Notes: generated from the letters alone by a model not told the origin. Numbered from the stretch's first letter, positions 53,201 through 63,404 are shown. The stretch: 64,000 nucleotides of DNA from Candidatus Syntrophocurvum alkaliphilum (GCF_009734445.1 NZ_CP046457.1:434001-498000); one strand, 5' to 3'. Made by a program: numbers and translations.

Positions 53201-53244
53201 TTTATTAGTTTTCTATTTAGTAATTATTATTTTAAATTAGAAAT

Positions 53245-53281
53245 AAAAGGGTGGAGAAAAAAAGGACTTCACCCTTTTTAT
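53245..53281 (+). terminator. Rho-independent terminator before birA
   Basis: AAAAGGGTG and CACCCTTTT form a stem around a long loop, ending in TTTTTA. It ends the rnc/radical SAM transcript. Confidence 0.75.
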
Positions 53282-53339
53282 GTATAATAAATATTTGTAA
53301 ATAAATACCACGAAAGGATATAAAAAGAAAGAGAAAATA

Positions 53340-54305
53340 ATGCGTAATAATATATTAAATTACTTTCTAAAGTATTCTAATGAATATATTTCAGGTAGTT
53401 ACCTTGCAAAACAATTAGGGATTAGTAGAGTAGCAGTATGGAAGCATATTGAAGCTTTAAAAGACGAGGGATATGATATAACTGGTATTAGTGGGAAAGG
53501 GTACAAGTTAGCAAACCCCTATAATGTTATATCAGCTGATTACATAATGAAAAATGTGCAAACAAAGCTTTTTGCCAAAAAAACTATGTATTTAAAGATA
53601 GTAGATTCTACTAACAATAAAGCAAAAAGATTATTCGAAGAAAAAGTTTTGGAAGAGGGTACTGCAATAATAGCTAAAGAACAAACTAATGGTAAAGGTA
53701 GAGTAGGGAGAAAATGGGAGTCACCTAGTGGTGGATTGTGGTTTTCTATAGTACTAATACCTAATTTAACTATACAAGAAATAGCCTTGCTTTCTCTAGT
53801 GTTTTCACATGCAGTTTCTAACGCCCTTAACAGTTACTTACCAACCAAATGTAATATTAAGTGGCCAAACGATATTTATTATAATAATAAAAAAATAGCA
53901 GGTATATTGCTAGAAATGTCGGGAGAAATAGATGAAATAAACTATTTGATTTGCGGAATTGGTATTAATGTTAATAATAAATCAGAATTACTAAGTGATA
54001 ATATAAACCGTATTTCAACATCTATTATTGAAGCAACTGATATTCATATAAATTTAAATAATATTTTCCTAGATGTGATTTATTATTTAGAGAAAAATTA
54101 TTATTTATTTTTAAATTATGGTTTTGAAAGCATAAAAAAAGGATACATTAAAAATTGTTTGCATATAGGGCATGAAATAATAATTGAACAAAAAGGAAGA
54201 ACAATAAAAGGGAGAAACATTGATATAGATAATATGGGTAACTTAATAATAGATACTGGTAAAAGATTAGAACGAGTAAATACTGGAGATGTTGTACTGT
54301 TATAA
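53340..54305 (+). CDS. birA: Bifunctional biotin ligase / repressor BirA
   Basis: 321 residues. The N-terminal winged helix (YLAKQLGISRVAVWKHIEAL) marks the bifunctional type that also represses biotin genes. The ligase domain has KEQTNGKGRVGRKWESPSGG, the biotinyl-AMP site, and IKWPNDIYYNNKKIAGILLE with the catalytic Lys. It biotinylates carboxylases. No biotin operator is evident in the window. Confidence 0.94.
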   Translation: MRNNILNYFLKYSNEYISGSYLAKQLGISRVAVWKHIEALKDEGYDITGISGKGYKLANPYNVISADYIMKNVQTKLFAKKTMYLKIVDSTNNKAKRLFEEKVLEEGTAIIAKEQTNGKGRVGRKWESPSGGLWFSIVLIPNLTIQEIALLSLVFSHAVSNALNSYLPTKCNIKWPNDIYYNNKKIAGILLEMSGEIDEINYLICGIGINVNNKSELLSDNINRISTSIIEATDIHINLNNIFLDVIYYLEKNYYLFLNYGFESIKKGYIKNCLHIGHEIIIEQKGRTIKGRNIDIDNMGNLIIDTGKRLERVNTGDVVLL

Positions 54306-54319
54306 TAGGAGGAAATTCA

Positions 54320-57300
54320 ATGTTATTAAAAAGGCTTGAAATAAAAGGTTTTAAAACTTTTGCTGATACTACTGAGATAAGCCTTAAGCCTGGCATTAAT
54401 GTAATAGTCGGTCCTAATGGGTGTGGTAAAAGTAATATTGTTGATGCTATTCGTTGGGTTTTAGGAGAATCAAACATAAGAAATTTAAGAGGAGAAAAAA
54501 ACGAAGATGTAATATTTAATGGTAGTGATAAAAAAAGACCGTTGAGTATGGCTACAGTTCAACTTACCATAGATAATGCTGAAAACTCCCTTCCTATAGA
54601 CTATACAGAAGTTACAATGGGGAGAAAAGTTTTTCGTTCTGGAGAGAGTGAATTTGCTATAAATAAATCGAAAGTTCGTTTGAAAGATATGAGCAATCTT
54701 TTTGCTGGCACAGGATTAGGTAAAAAAGGATATTCTATTATAAGTCAAGGGGAATTAGAGCAGGTTTTAAATGGACAAGGGTTTGATAGAAGACTAATTT
54801 TAGAAGAAGCTTCGGGAATTATCAAATATCGTTATCAAAGAGATGAAGCCCAAAAGAGAATTATGTCTACTCAAAATGATATAATAAGGGTTTCTGATAT
54901 CCTACAAGAGCTGGAAGCAAGAAAGGAAGACTTAGGTCAAAAGGCTGAAAAAGCTAAAACATATATAGAGTTATCTGAAAAACACCAACAATTAGAAAAA
55001 AAATTTCTAAGTCACCAGATTAAAAATTCTAAAGAAACATTAAAAGAGAAAAAAGAGTCTTTATTAGTGATAGAAAATACTATAAAAAGTAAATACGATA
55101 TTTTGCAAGAGCATCAAGAAATGTTGTTAAATATGGAAAAAGATTTAGAAGAGAAACGTAAATCTTTTAATAAAGCTAAGGAAAAAAAGCATGAATTAGA
55201 AAACATGATTAATAATTGTAAAGCAGATATTAATTTGAGTAATGAAAGACTTAACAATTCTTGCGAAAGGCAAAATAATGCAGAAGAAGAAAAAACCAAA
55301 TATTCTGTATTAATTGAAAAAGTAGCTTTGGATTTAGAATCAGCTGAAAATGATTATAGTACTGAGGAACAAAAATATTTTAATTTAAAAAGTAAATTAG
55401 ATAACCTAACTGAAGAGATAAAGGATTTAGAAATTAAAATAAATAACAAAAATGATAAGTTTGAATACGAAAAAAATCAGGTTTTTGACATCCTTAATAA
55501 AGAGACAGAAATAAAAAATAAAATTACTAAAAGTGAGGAAGAAGCTAAAAGACTAAATGATAAAAAACAGAGATTAAAAAAGAATATATATGATTTAGAG
55601 GAAAAGCAAAAAAACTTGCTTGAAAGTCAAGAGAATATAAAATCTAAGATAAAAGTAGAAGATCAAAAAAGAGAAAAGGTTAATCAAAACATTATTAAAT
55701 TGAAATCTTCTAGAGATGAAATAGTTGCTGAATTAAATATTGTAAAAGATACAGAACAAGATTTAAACTCTCAAAATAATAGATTAAATACAAAGCTATT
55801 AACATTACAGGATATGGATAAAAATTTTGTTGGGTACTCTGAAGGGGTAAAAGCTATAATAAAAGCTAAAAACAAAAAAGAAATTATAGGATTAATAGAT
55901 GTAATAGGGAATTTAATTGATGTTCCTAATGGTCTTGAATTAGCTGTTGAAACAGTAGCGGGAAGAAGCTTAGAAAATGTAGTTGCTCAAGATAGTAATG
56001 CAGCAAAACAAGCTATAAAGTTTTTAAAAGCAAACAATTCAGGAAGAGTTACGTTTTTACCTTTAGACAACCTAAGAGTACGCCCACTACCTAATGAAGC
56101 AATAAAAAAATTAATGAGTTATCCAAAAGTAATAGGCTTAGGTTCTACTCTCATAAAGCATAAAGCTAGCTATGCAAAAGCTATACAATACTTATTTGGT
56201 CGTGTTCTTTTTGTTGAAGATATAAACACTGGTATGGATATTTTTAAAAACACAAATTATGCAGTTAAAATCGTTAGCAAGGAAGGTGACTTGATTACTG
56301 TAAGTGGAGCTTTAACGGGTGGTAATCATAAAAAGAGTAAAGTTAGTCCTTTTCAACGTAAAAAAGAGCAAAAAGAAATAAATGAATTAATGACTAAATG
56401 TAAAGCTCAAATAGAAACAAATAATTCAAAAAAGCAAGAACTGTTAAGCAGATTAAGTGAAATAGATGAAGAGCTAACAAATACAAAAAATAGTATTAAT
56501 GAAATAGATTTTTTACTAGAAATAAAAAACAATGAAAAACTAAAGTTAAAACAAGATATAAACAATATAGTACAAGATAAACAGGTTAAACTACAAGAAC
56601 TAAAATCTACACAAAATAATATAAATCATATTACAAAAATTATTGATGAACTTAAAGATGAATATAAGATCAGAATTAATGAAAGCCAAGGACTAACTGA
56701 ACATATAGAGGAGTTAAAACAAGAAATAAATGATTATAAAAGCAATTATGAAATAATAAAAGAACGGAAGTTATCCTTAGCTGAACAGATAGAGATGAAA
56801 AGTAAAGAATTATCTATTCTGCAAAAGAATATTACTCAATACAAAGAACTGAAAAGCTCATATAAACAGTCTATAGAAAAAGCAAATGAAACATATACAA
56901 AAAGTACAGATGAAATTAATAAACAAATGGTAAAAATAAATAAACATAATAAAGAATTAAAAGAATATCATGAACACTTAAAACAATATACAGCTTACAT
57001 AGAAAAACAAGAACAAAACATAAAAAATATTTATAAAACTGTAAATGATAAAAAAGAAGAAATAGATCCATTAAATAAAGAAATTAAATATTACGAAAAT
57101 CAAAAACAAAATATTAAAATTAAGGTTGCTAAATTAGAAAATGAACTAGAGTATTTAACAAACAACTGGGAAAATAAATTTAAAAATGATATTCCTATAC
57201 AAGATGGATTAAACGCAAAAGAGATAAAGGAATATAGTTTATTATTAAAAAATTTAGAAATAGAATTAGAAAATCTAGGTTTAGTAGATGTGGCAGCTAT

Positions 57301-57889
57301 AGATGAGTATAAAGAGTTAATAGAACGTTATGATTTTCTTATTAAACAATATAATGATTTAAATAATGCTAAGGATTCACTCAAAAATCTACTCAAAGAA
57401 AATGAAAAATTAATGAATAACTCATTTAAACATTTTTTAAAACAAGCTAATGAAAGTTTTAGGCAAACTTTTATAGAAATTTTTAATGGTGGTGATGCCA
57501 GTTTAAATATTGATTTAAATGAAAATCTTTTGGAAGCTGGTATTGATATAGTTGTAAAAATGCCAGGTAAAAGAAACCAACCATTAAACTTACTGTCTGG
57601 TGGTGAAAGAGCATTAACTTGTATAGCATTTATATTTTCTTTGCTAAGATTAAAACCAGCCCCTTTCTGTTTATTAGATGAGATAGATTCTGCATTAGAT
57701 GAGACAAACTTATTAAGATTTTCTAATTTTTTGCAGAAAATGTCTACAACAATTCAATTTATTGTTATTACTCATAGACAGGCAACAATAGAAGCAGGAA
57801 AAATGATCTATGGTATAACAATGCCTGAAGAGGGGGTATCATCTGTTTATTCTTTAGACATATCTTCTGCACAAGATATTGCAGGATAG
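54320..57889 (+). CDS. smc: Chromosome partition protein SMC
   Basis: 1189 residues. Condensin core. Walker A GPNGCGKSNIVDAIRWVLG at residues 31-49, Q-loop SQGELEQVL, long coiled coils at about 170-500 and 670-1000, a hinge near 510-660 (GVKAIIKAKN, GRSLENVVAQD, GALTGGN), and the signature motif LLSGGERALTCIAFIFS with Walker B FCLLDEIDSALDETN. Full length. RBS AGGAGG; 14 nt after birA and 30 nt before ftsY. Confidence 0.98.
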   Translation: MLLKRLEIKGFKTFADTTEISLKPGINVIVGPNGCGKSNIVDAIRWVLGESNIRNLRGEKNEDVIFNGSDKKRPLSMATVQLTIDNAENSLPIDYTEVTMGRKVFRSGESEFAINKSKVRLKDMSNLFAGTGLGKKGYSIISQGELEQVLNGQGFDRRLILEEASGIIKYRYQRDEAQKRIMSTQNDIIRVSDILQELEARKEDLGQKAEKAKTYIELSEKHQQLEKKFLSHQIKNSKETLKEKKESLLVIENTIKSKYDILQEHQEMLLNMEKDLEEKRKSFNKAKEKKHELENMINNCKADINLSNERLNNSCERQNNAEEEKTKYSVLIEKVALDLESAENDYSTEEQKYFNLKSKLDNLTEEIKDLEIKINNKNDKFEYEKNQVFDILNKETEIKNKITKSEEEAKRLNDKKQRLKKNIYDLEEKQKNLLESQENIKSKIKVEDQKREKVNQNIIKLKSSRDEIVAELNIVKDTEQDLNSQNNRLNTKLLTLQDMDKNFVGYSEGVKAIIKAKNKKEIIGLIDVIGNLIDVPNGLELAVETVAGRSLENVVAQDSNAAKQAIKFLKANNSGRVTFLPLDNLRVRPLPNEAIKKLMSYPKVIGLGSTLIKHKASYAKAIQYLFGRVLFVEDINTGMDIFKNTNYAVKIVSKEGDLITVSGALTGGNHKKSKVSPFQRKKEQKEINELMTKCKAQIETNNSKKQELLSRLSEIDEELTNTKNSINEIDFLLEIKNNEKLKLKQDINNIVQDKQVKLQELKSTQNNINHITKIIDELKDEYKIRINESQGLTEHIEELKQEINDYKSNYEIIKERKLSLAEQIEMKSKELSILQKNITQYKELKSSYKQSIEKANETYTKSTDEINKQMVKINKHNKELKEYHEHLKQYTAYIEKQEQNIKNIYKTVNDKKEEIDPLNKEIKYYENQKQNIKIKVAKLENELEYLTNNWENKFKNDIPIQDGLNAKEIKEYSLLLKNLEIELENLGLVDVAAIDEYKELIERYDFLIKQYNDLNNAKDSLKNLLKENEKLMNNSFKHFLKQANESFRQTFIEIFNGGDASLNIDLNENLLEAGIDIVVKMPGKRNQPLNLLSGGERALTCIAFIFSLLRLKPAPFCLLDEIDSALDETNLLRFSNFLQKMSTTIQFIVITHRQATIEAGKMIYGITMPEEGVSSVYSLDISSAQDIAG

Positions 57890-57919
57890 ATAATCAAAAA
57901 TGTTGGGATGTGAATATTA

Positions 57920-58993
57920 GTGTCTTTTTTAGATAGATTTAAAGGCAAAAAGAAAGATAATAGTCAAAACAATGAAAATATGAGTTCTAAACAAACACTA
58001 GAGGAAGAATCACTTTCTGGGGCTCCATTGCAAGAACAAGGCATAGAAAACAAAAATGAAGAAAAAGTAGGTTTTTTTGAAAAATTTAAAAAAGGTTTGA
58101 GTAAAACAAGAAAAAATTTAGGTGGAAAAATTGATGAGTTAATTAAAAGCAATAAAAAGCTTGATGAAAATTTTTATGAAGAATTAGAAGAAATACTGAT
58201 TCAAGCAGATATTGGTGTTAATACGTCATTAGAGCTAGTAGAAAATATAAGAAAAAATGCTAAGAAAAGAAAATTAAGTGATTCAAGTCAAGTATATGAA
58301 TTAATTAAAGAAGAAATAACAAACATTTTAAATAATAATAATGAAGGTATAGATCATATAACTGAAACTAAACCTGAAATTATTTTAGTGGTGGGTGTTA
58401 ATGGTGCTGGTAAAACTACTTCTATAGCTAAGTTAGCTTATATGTTAAAGAATGAGAATAATAAAGTATTATTAGCAGCAGGTGATACTTTTAGAGCAGC
58501 TGCTATAGATCAACTTCAGACTTGGGCAGATAGGATAGGAGTTGAATTAATAAAGCATCAAGAAGGTTCTGACCCCGGTGCAGTTGTTTATGATGCTATT
58601 AATGCAGCAAAATCAAGAAAAGCTGATTATTTAATCGTAGATACTGCAGGTAGGCTGCAAAATAAAACTAATTTGATGAAAGAATTAAGCAAAATTAGAA
58701 AAGTTATAGAAAGGGAGACACCTGAAGGTGTACAGGATGTATTATTGGTTTTAGATGCTACAACAGGGCAAAATGCAATTAGTCAAGCGAAAATTTTTGA
58801 AGAAGCGACTGGAGTGAGTGGAATAATACTTACTAAGCTTGATGGAACTGCCAAGGGTGGAATTGTAATTGCAATAGCCAAAGAATTAAATATACCAGTA
58901 AAACTGGTTGGTATTGGTGAAGGACTAGAAGACTTAAAAGAATTTTCAGCATCAATATTTGCTGAAGCACTTTTTGAAAATAAGGAGGAGTAA
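57920..58993 (+). CDS. ftsY: Signal recognition particle receptor FtsY
   Basis: 357 residues. SRP GTPase receptor at the membrane. An acidic, charged N-terminal region of about 60 residues precedes the NG domain: VVGVNGAGKTTSIAKLA (G1), AAGDTFRAAAIDQL, LIVDTAGRLQNKTNLM, LTKLDGTAKGG. The start is GTG 57920 with a weak site, consistent with coupling to smc. Confidence 0.97.
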   Translation: MSFLDRFKGKKKDNSQNNENMSSKQTLEEESLSGAPLQEQGIENKNEEKVGFFEKFKKGLSKTRKNLGGKIDELIKSNKKLDENFYEELEEILIQADIGVNTSLELVENIRKNAKKRKLSDSSQVYELIKEEITNILNNNNEGIDHITETKPEIILVVGVNGAGKTTSIAKLAYMLKNENNKVLLAAGDTFRAAAIDQLQTWADRIGVELIKHQEGSDPGAVVYDAINAAKSRKADYLIVDTAGRLQNKTNLMKELSKIRKVIERETPEGVQDVLLVLDATTGQNAISQAKIFEEATGVSGIILTKLDGTAKGGIVIAIAKELNIPVKLVGIGEGLEDLKEFSASIFAEALFENKEE

Positions 58994-58995
58994 TA

Positions 58996-59787
58996 ATGCC
59001 CAAAATAGCTATTATTGGTGGAACAGGAATATATAATCCCAAACTTCTAGATAATGTGAAAGAAGTTGAACAAAAAACGAAGTATGGAGATGTAAAAGTA
59101 TTAATAGGTGATTATAAAGGAATAGAAATTGCTTTTATTCCTAGACATGGTTCCAAACATAGTGTGCCACCTCATCTTATTAATTACCGTGCTAATATAA
59201 TGGCTTTACATCACTTGGGAGTTAAAAACATTTTAGCTACAGCAGCAGTTGGGTCGTTAAATTATGAATTTAAACCAGGGCAATTTGTATTAGCTGATCA
59301 GTTTATTGATTTTACTAAATCTAGGCAAAATACATTTTTTGAAGGTGGTGATGAAGGAGTAATACATTGTGATATGACAGTACCTTATTGTCCAGATTTA
59401 AGGAAAGCAATAAAGCAAGCTGCACATAATAAAAATATAGATATTCAAGATAATGGTGTTTATGTTTGTACAGAAGGCCCACGTTTTGAAACTGCAGCCG
59501 AAATTCAAATGTTTAAAATGATGGGTGGTCATTTAATTGGCATGACTAGTGTGCCTGAAGTTTGTTTATCGCGAGAACTGGGTATGTGTTATGCTAATAT
59601 ATCAATTATTACTAATTTTGCAGCCGGTATTTCAACTCAAGCATTGACCCATGCGGAAGTCGTCGATATGATGAGGAGCCGTGTAGCAGACGTAAGACAG
59701 TTGGTAATGGAAACTCTTTTATATGTTTTTAATGATAAAAATTGTGATTGTACTAAAATTTTAGATGAAATTGGTGTTAACAAATGA
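58996..59787 (+). CDS. mtnP: 5'-methylthioadenosine phosphorylase (may also act on 5'-deoxyadenosine)
   Basis: 263 residues. It phosphorolyses MTA to adenine and methylthioribose-1-phosphate. Conserved IIGGTGIYNP, IPRHGSKHSVPPHLINYR (phosphate site), YVCTEGPRFETAAEIQ and GMTSVPEVCLSRELGMCY. It starts just 2 nt after ftsY and overlaps mtnA by 4 nt. Many such enzymes accept 5'-deoxyadenosine as well, which fits the radical SAM load of this genome. Confidence 0.93.
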   Translation: MPKIAIIGGTGIYNPKLLDNVKEVEQKTKYGDVKVLIGDYKGIEIAFIPRHGSKHSVPPHLINYRANIMALHHLGVKNILATAAVGSLNYEFKPGQFVLADQFIDFTKSRQNTFFEGGDEGVIHCDMTVPYCPDLRKAIKQAAHNKNIDIQDNGVYVCTEGPRFETAAEIQMFKMMGGHLIGMTSVPEVCLSRELGMCYANISIITNFAAGISTQALTHAEVVDMMRSRVADVRQLVMETLLYVFNDKNCDCTKILDEIGVNK

Positions 59788-60818
59788 TAAAAACCGTTTC
59801 CTATGAAAATGGTATTTTAACTATTCTTGATCAAAGCAAATTGCCTGAAAAAGTTGAATATCTTAGATGCCATACTCCAGAAGAAGTTGCTGATGCGATA
59901 CTTGACCTAAAAGTTAGAGGTGCTCCATTAATTGGAGTAACAGCAGCTTATGCACTTGCATTAGGTATGGTCAATTATCACGGAAATAATAAAATAGAAT
60001 ACTTTGAAAAGATATATAATTTACTAGCTTCAACCAGACCTACTGCAGTAAATTTATTTTGGGCAATAAACCGGATAAAAAAAATCTTTTTAGAAAACAG
60101 TTCTTTAGATAATACAAAACTTGCAAATATATTAATTAATGAAGTAAATAAAATGTTTAAAGAAGATATAAATACTAATAAGTTAATAGGGGAACATGGC
60201 GAAAAACTATTAAATTTAAATTCTAAAGTTCTTACTATATGTAACGCAGGTGCATTAGCTACATGTGGATATGGTACAGCACTAGGTGTTATTAGGACGG
60301 GATTTAGAGAAAATAAAATTAAGAATGTATGGGCATGTGAGACTAGACCTGTACTTCAGGGCTCAAGGCTAACAGTATGGGAACTTTTAGAAGACAATAT
60401 ACCAGTTACACTTATTACTGACAGTATGGCTGCTTATATAATGAGTTTAGAAAAGGTCGATGCTGTAATAGTAGGGGCAGATAGAATAGCAGCAAATGGT
60501 GATACAGCAAATAAAATTGGTACTTATTCATTAGCTATTGCTGCACATTATCATTCTATACCTTTTTATGTGGCAGCACCAACCTCCACAATAGATTTAA
60601 CTTTAACCTCTGGTACTTTGATTCCAATAGAACAACGAAATGCAGATGAAATAAGACAACTAGCTAACTATCCAATTACCCACCAGGATGTAGAAGTTTT
60701 TAATCCATCTTTTGATGTTACTCCGAATGAATTTATCACGGCTATAATTTGTGAAAAAGGTATAATTAAAAAGCCCTTTAAACAAGAGATAATTAATTTT
60801 ATGGGAGAGGAAGAATAA
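59784..60818 (+). CDS. mtnA: Methylthioribose-1-phosphate isomerase
   Basis: 344 residues. It converts methylthioribose-1-P to methylthioribulose-1-P. KVRGAPLIGVTAAYALALG, LTICNAGALATCGYGTAL with the catalytic Cys, and VIVGADRIAANGDTANKIGT with the catalytic Asp are conserved. It also isomerises 5-deoxyribose-1-P in the DHAP shunt. ATG overlaps the mtnP stop (ATGA). Confidence 0.96.
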   Translation: MIKTVSYENGILTILDQSKLPEKVEYLRCHTPEEVADAILDLKVRGAPLIGVTAAYALALGMVNYHGNNKIEYFEKIYNLLASTRPTAVNLFWAINRIKKIFLENSSLDNTKLANILINEVNKMFKEDINTNKLIGEHGEKLLNLNSKVLTICNAGALATCGYGTALGVIRTGFRENKIKNVWACETRPVLQGSRLTVWELLEDNIPVTLITDSMAAYIMSLEKVDAVIVGADRIAANGDTANKIGTYSLAIAAHYHSIPFYVAAPTSTIDLTLTSGTLIPIEQRNADEIRQLANYPITHQDVEVFNPSFDVTPNEFITAIICEKGIIKKPFKQEIINFMGEEE

Positions 60819-60821
60819 TTA

Positions 60822-61469
60822 ATGCAACATCAAAAAGAGCGTGAAAAACTACTGAAAATTGCGCTGGAAATATATGAGAGCAAAATGGTTACTGGTACCT
60901 GGGGTAATGTAAGTGTAAGGGTAAATAAAAATAATATGTTGATTACTCCAAGTGGGATGGATTACAGATTACTAAAACCTGATGATATGATTTTATTAGA
61001 TTTTAACTTAGAAATTATTGAAGGCAATTATAAGCCTTCTATTGAGAGTCCAATGCATAGAGATGTTTATTTAAAACGTGAAGATGTGAATGCGGTTGTT
61101 CACGTTCATAGTAATTATGCTTGTGTTTTTGCAGTTGCAGGGGAAAGTATCCCTGTTGTTTTAGAAGAAACAGCACAAATAATAGGTCACCCTATTGAGG
61201 TTGCACCATATGCACATTGTGGTTCTAAAGAGCTTGCTAGTAATGTTGCTGACCATATTGCTGATAATAATGCAGTTCTTTTAGCTAATCATGGGTTAGT
61301 TGGTGTAGGTAAATCATTAAATCAAGCATTAAAAGTTTGTTATATTGCAGAAAAAACTGCAATGGTGGCATTACATGCGCAACAAATTGGAAAAGTAACT
61401 TCATTATCACCAGAACAAATAGATATTTTACGTAAAGATTTACATAAATATGGACAGAGTAAAAACTAA
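60822..61469 (+). CDS. Class II (zinc) aldolase, probable 5-(methylthio)ribulose-1-phosphate aldolase
   Basis: 215 residues. Fuculose-aldolase family: zinc ligands in VVHVHSNYACVF (HxH) and LLANHGLVGVG, with the catalytic Glu of ESPMHRDVY. GTWGNVSVR and ITPSGMDYRLLKPDD are the phosphate/substrate region. With mtnP and mtnA 3 nt away it makes the DHAP shunt, cleaving the sugar phosphate to dihydroxyacetone phosphate and an aldehyde. MtnB (dehydratase) is a relative, but no later mtn genes follow, favouring aldolase. Confidence 0.82.
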   Translation: MQHQKEREKLLKIALEIYESKMVTGTWGNVSVRVNKNNMLITPSGMDYRLLKPDDMILLDFNLEIIEGNYKPSIESPMHRDVYLKREDVNAVVHVHSNYACVFAVAGESIPVVLEETAQIIGHPIEVAPYAHCGSKELASNVADHIADNNAVLLANHGLVGVGKSLNQALKVCYIAEKTAMVALHAQQIGKVTSLSPEQIDILRKDLHKYGQSKN

Positions 61470-61550
61470 AAACAGGTGTCACTGGCAAAAAAAACTTAGA
61501 CTACCTACAAACATAAATATGTGTATATCTTTGATTATAGGAGGATTAAA

Positions 61551-62846
61551 ATGAGTATACTTATAAAGAATGTAAGTATAGTTCCATTAACAGAAAACAA
61601 TAAGATAATAGAAAAAGGTTACATAATAATAGAAAATAATATGATTAAGCAAATAGGGGAGGGGAGTGCACCTGATGATAATTATGTTGAAGTAATAGAT
61701 GGTACTAATAATATTGCTTTACCTGGATTTATTAATACCCATACTCATGCTGCTATGACTTTATTAAGAGGATATGCAGATGACTTACCATTGATGGAGT
61801 GGTTAGAAACTAAAATATGGCCTTTAGAAGCAAAACTAACAGCTGAAGATATATATTGGGGTACAAAGCTTGCTATTGTAGAAATGATAAAATCAGGTAC
61901 TACAACATTTACAGATATGTATTTTCACATGGATAAAGTAGCAGAAGCTGTTAAAGATTCTGGTATAAGAGCAGTTCTATCTAGAGGTATGATAGGCATA
62001 GGACCTGAGAGTGATACTGCTATTGAGCAAACTAGAACTTTAGTTAAGAATTGGCATAACCAAGCTAATGGGAGGATAAAATTTGCTCTTGGACCTCATG
62101 CGCCTTATACATGTCCACCAGACTATCTTAAAAAAATTACTTCACTTGCTAATGAATTAAATGTAAGTATAAATATTCACTTAGCTGAAACTAAAGGTGA
62201 ATTTGAAGATATTAAAAAACAATATGATAAAACTCCAATTGCTCTTATGGAGCAAATAGGACTATTTAATCATCATGTGATAGCAGCCCATTGTGTACAT
62301 ATAACAGAAGAAGATATAGATATTTTAAAAAAATATAATGTTGGTGTGGCACATAATCCAGAAAGTAATATGAAACTAGCTAGTGGTATAGCCCCAGTAT
62401 CAGAGTTGCTTTCAAAACAAATTGCAGTTGGCTTAGGAACCGATGGGGCTTCTAGTAACAATAACTTAGATATGCTTGAAGAAATGAGATCAGCAGCCTT
62501 ATTACATAAAGTAAATACAATGAACCCAACAGTTATTCCAGCCTATCAAGCTTTAGAAATGGCTACAATAAACGGGGCCTTAGTTTTAGGTTTAGATGGT
62601 GAAATTGGTCAGCTAAGAGAAGGCTTAAAGGCTGATATCATAATGGTTGAAGCAGATAAAGCGCACATGATACCAAGATATGATTTAATTGCAAATTTAG
62701 TTTATTCAGCTCAAGGATCAGATGTAAACACAGTCATAATAGATGGGCAAGTGATAATGAAAGATGGTAATATTGTTGTTTTTGATGAACAAGAAGTTCT
62801 TAATAAATGTAAAGATGTAGCAGAACGCTTAATGAAGGAGTTTTAA
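61551..62846 (+). CDS. 5'-deoxyadenosine / MTA / SAH deaminase (amidohydrolase)
   Basis: 431 residues from ATG 61551, 6 nt after AGGAGG; an earlier in-frame start at 61521 has no site. Metal-dependent amidohydrolase fold: NTHTHAAMTLLRGYADDLPL (HxH), FALGPHAPYTCP, NIHLAETKGEFEDI, VIAAHCVHITEED and LGTDGASSNNNLDML carry the metal ligands and active-site residues of the MtaD/DadD type. It deaminates adenosyl by-products of SAM chemistry to inosine analogues. It lies in the SAM by-product salvage group with mtnP, mtnA and the aldolase. Confidence 0.92.
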   Translation: MSILIKNVSIVPLTENNKIIEKGYIIIENNMIKQIGEGSAPDDNYVEVIDGTNNIALPGFINTHTHAAMTLLRGYADDLPLMEWLETKIWPLEAKLTAEDIYWGTKLAIVEMIKSGTTTFTDMYFHMDKVAEAVKDSGIRAVLSRGMIGIGPESDTAIEQTRTLVKNWHNQANGRIKFALGPHAPYTCPPDYLKKITSLANELNVSINIHLAETKGEFEDIKKQYDKTPIALMEQIGLFNHHVIAAHCVHITEEDIDILKKYNVGVAHNPESNMKLASGIAPVSELLSKQIAVGLGTDGASSNNNLDMLEEMRSAALLHKVNTMNPTVIPAYQALEMATINGALVLGLDGEIGQLREGLKADIIMVEADKAHMIPRYDLIANLVYSAQGSDVNTVIIDGQVIMKDGNIVVFDEQEVLNKCKDVAERLMKEF

Positions 62847-62853
62847 GTGTTTT

Positions 62854-63339
62854 ATGAAAATAATATCATTTGTAGGAAGACATAATTGCGGAAAAACAAC
62901 ATTATTAACTAAAATAATACCTCTTTTAAAAAAAGAAGGTATTAATGTAGCAGTAGTTAAGCATTCTGCAAAGGAAATTCATGAACTGCCGTCTGATAAG
63001 GACTCTGATAGACTATTTAACTCAGGCTCTGATGTTGTCTATTTTGTCTCTCCAAAGTTATCTGTGTATTACTCTAAGGATAAAAAGGAAAAATCATTAA
63101 ATGATGTATTAAACAGTATACCCAATAATATAGATTTAGTCATAATAGAAGGTTACAAAAAAGAAGACTATCCTAAAATTGAAGTTATAAGAAAAGATAT
63201 AGATGCATTACCTATAAAAGGGCTTACTAACGTTATAGCTAAAGTAACTGACTGTACAATTGACAGCCAGTTACCTGTTTTTAGCTTTAATGATGAGGAT
63301 TTAATTACTAGGTTTATCATTAAGTGGTTAAGTAAATAA
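62854..63339 (+). CDS. mobB: Molybdopterin-guanine dinucleotide biosynthesis adapter MobB
   Basis: 161 residues. P-loop FVGRHNCGKTTLLTKI at residues 6-21, VAVVKHSAKEIHELPSDKDS and VDLVIIEGYKKEDYPKIEV are typical of MobB, a GTPase that aids molybdenum cofactor guanylylation. It lies 7 nt after the deaminase gene. No molybdoenzyme or mobA is in the window. Confidence 0.92.
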   Translation: MKIISFVGRHNCGKTTLLTKIIPLLKKEGINVAVVKHSAKEIHELPSDKDSDRLFNSGSDVVYFVSPKLSVYYSKDKKEKSLNDVLNSIPNNIDLVIIEGYKKEDYPKIEVIRKDIDALPIKGLTNVIAKVTDCTIDSQLPVFSFNDEDLITRFIIKWLSK

Positions 63340-63404
63340 ATAGTATTCATATCTAGAGATGCATTAATTAAACACAGTTAGCTCAATCGAGTCTATTGTT
63401 TTTA

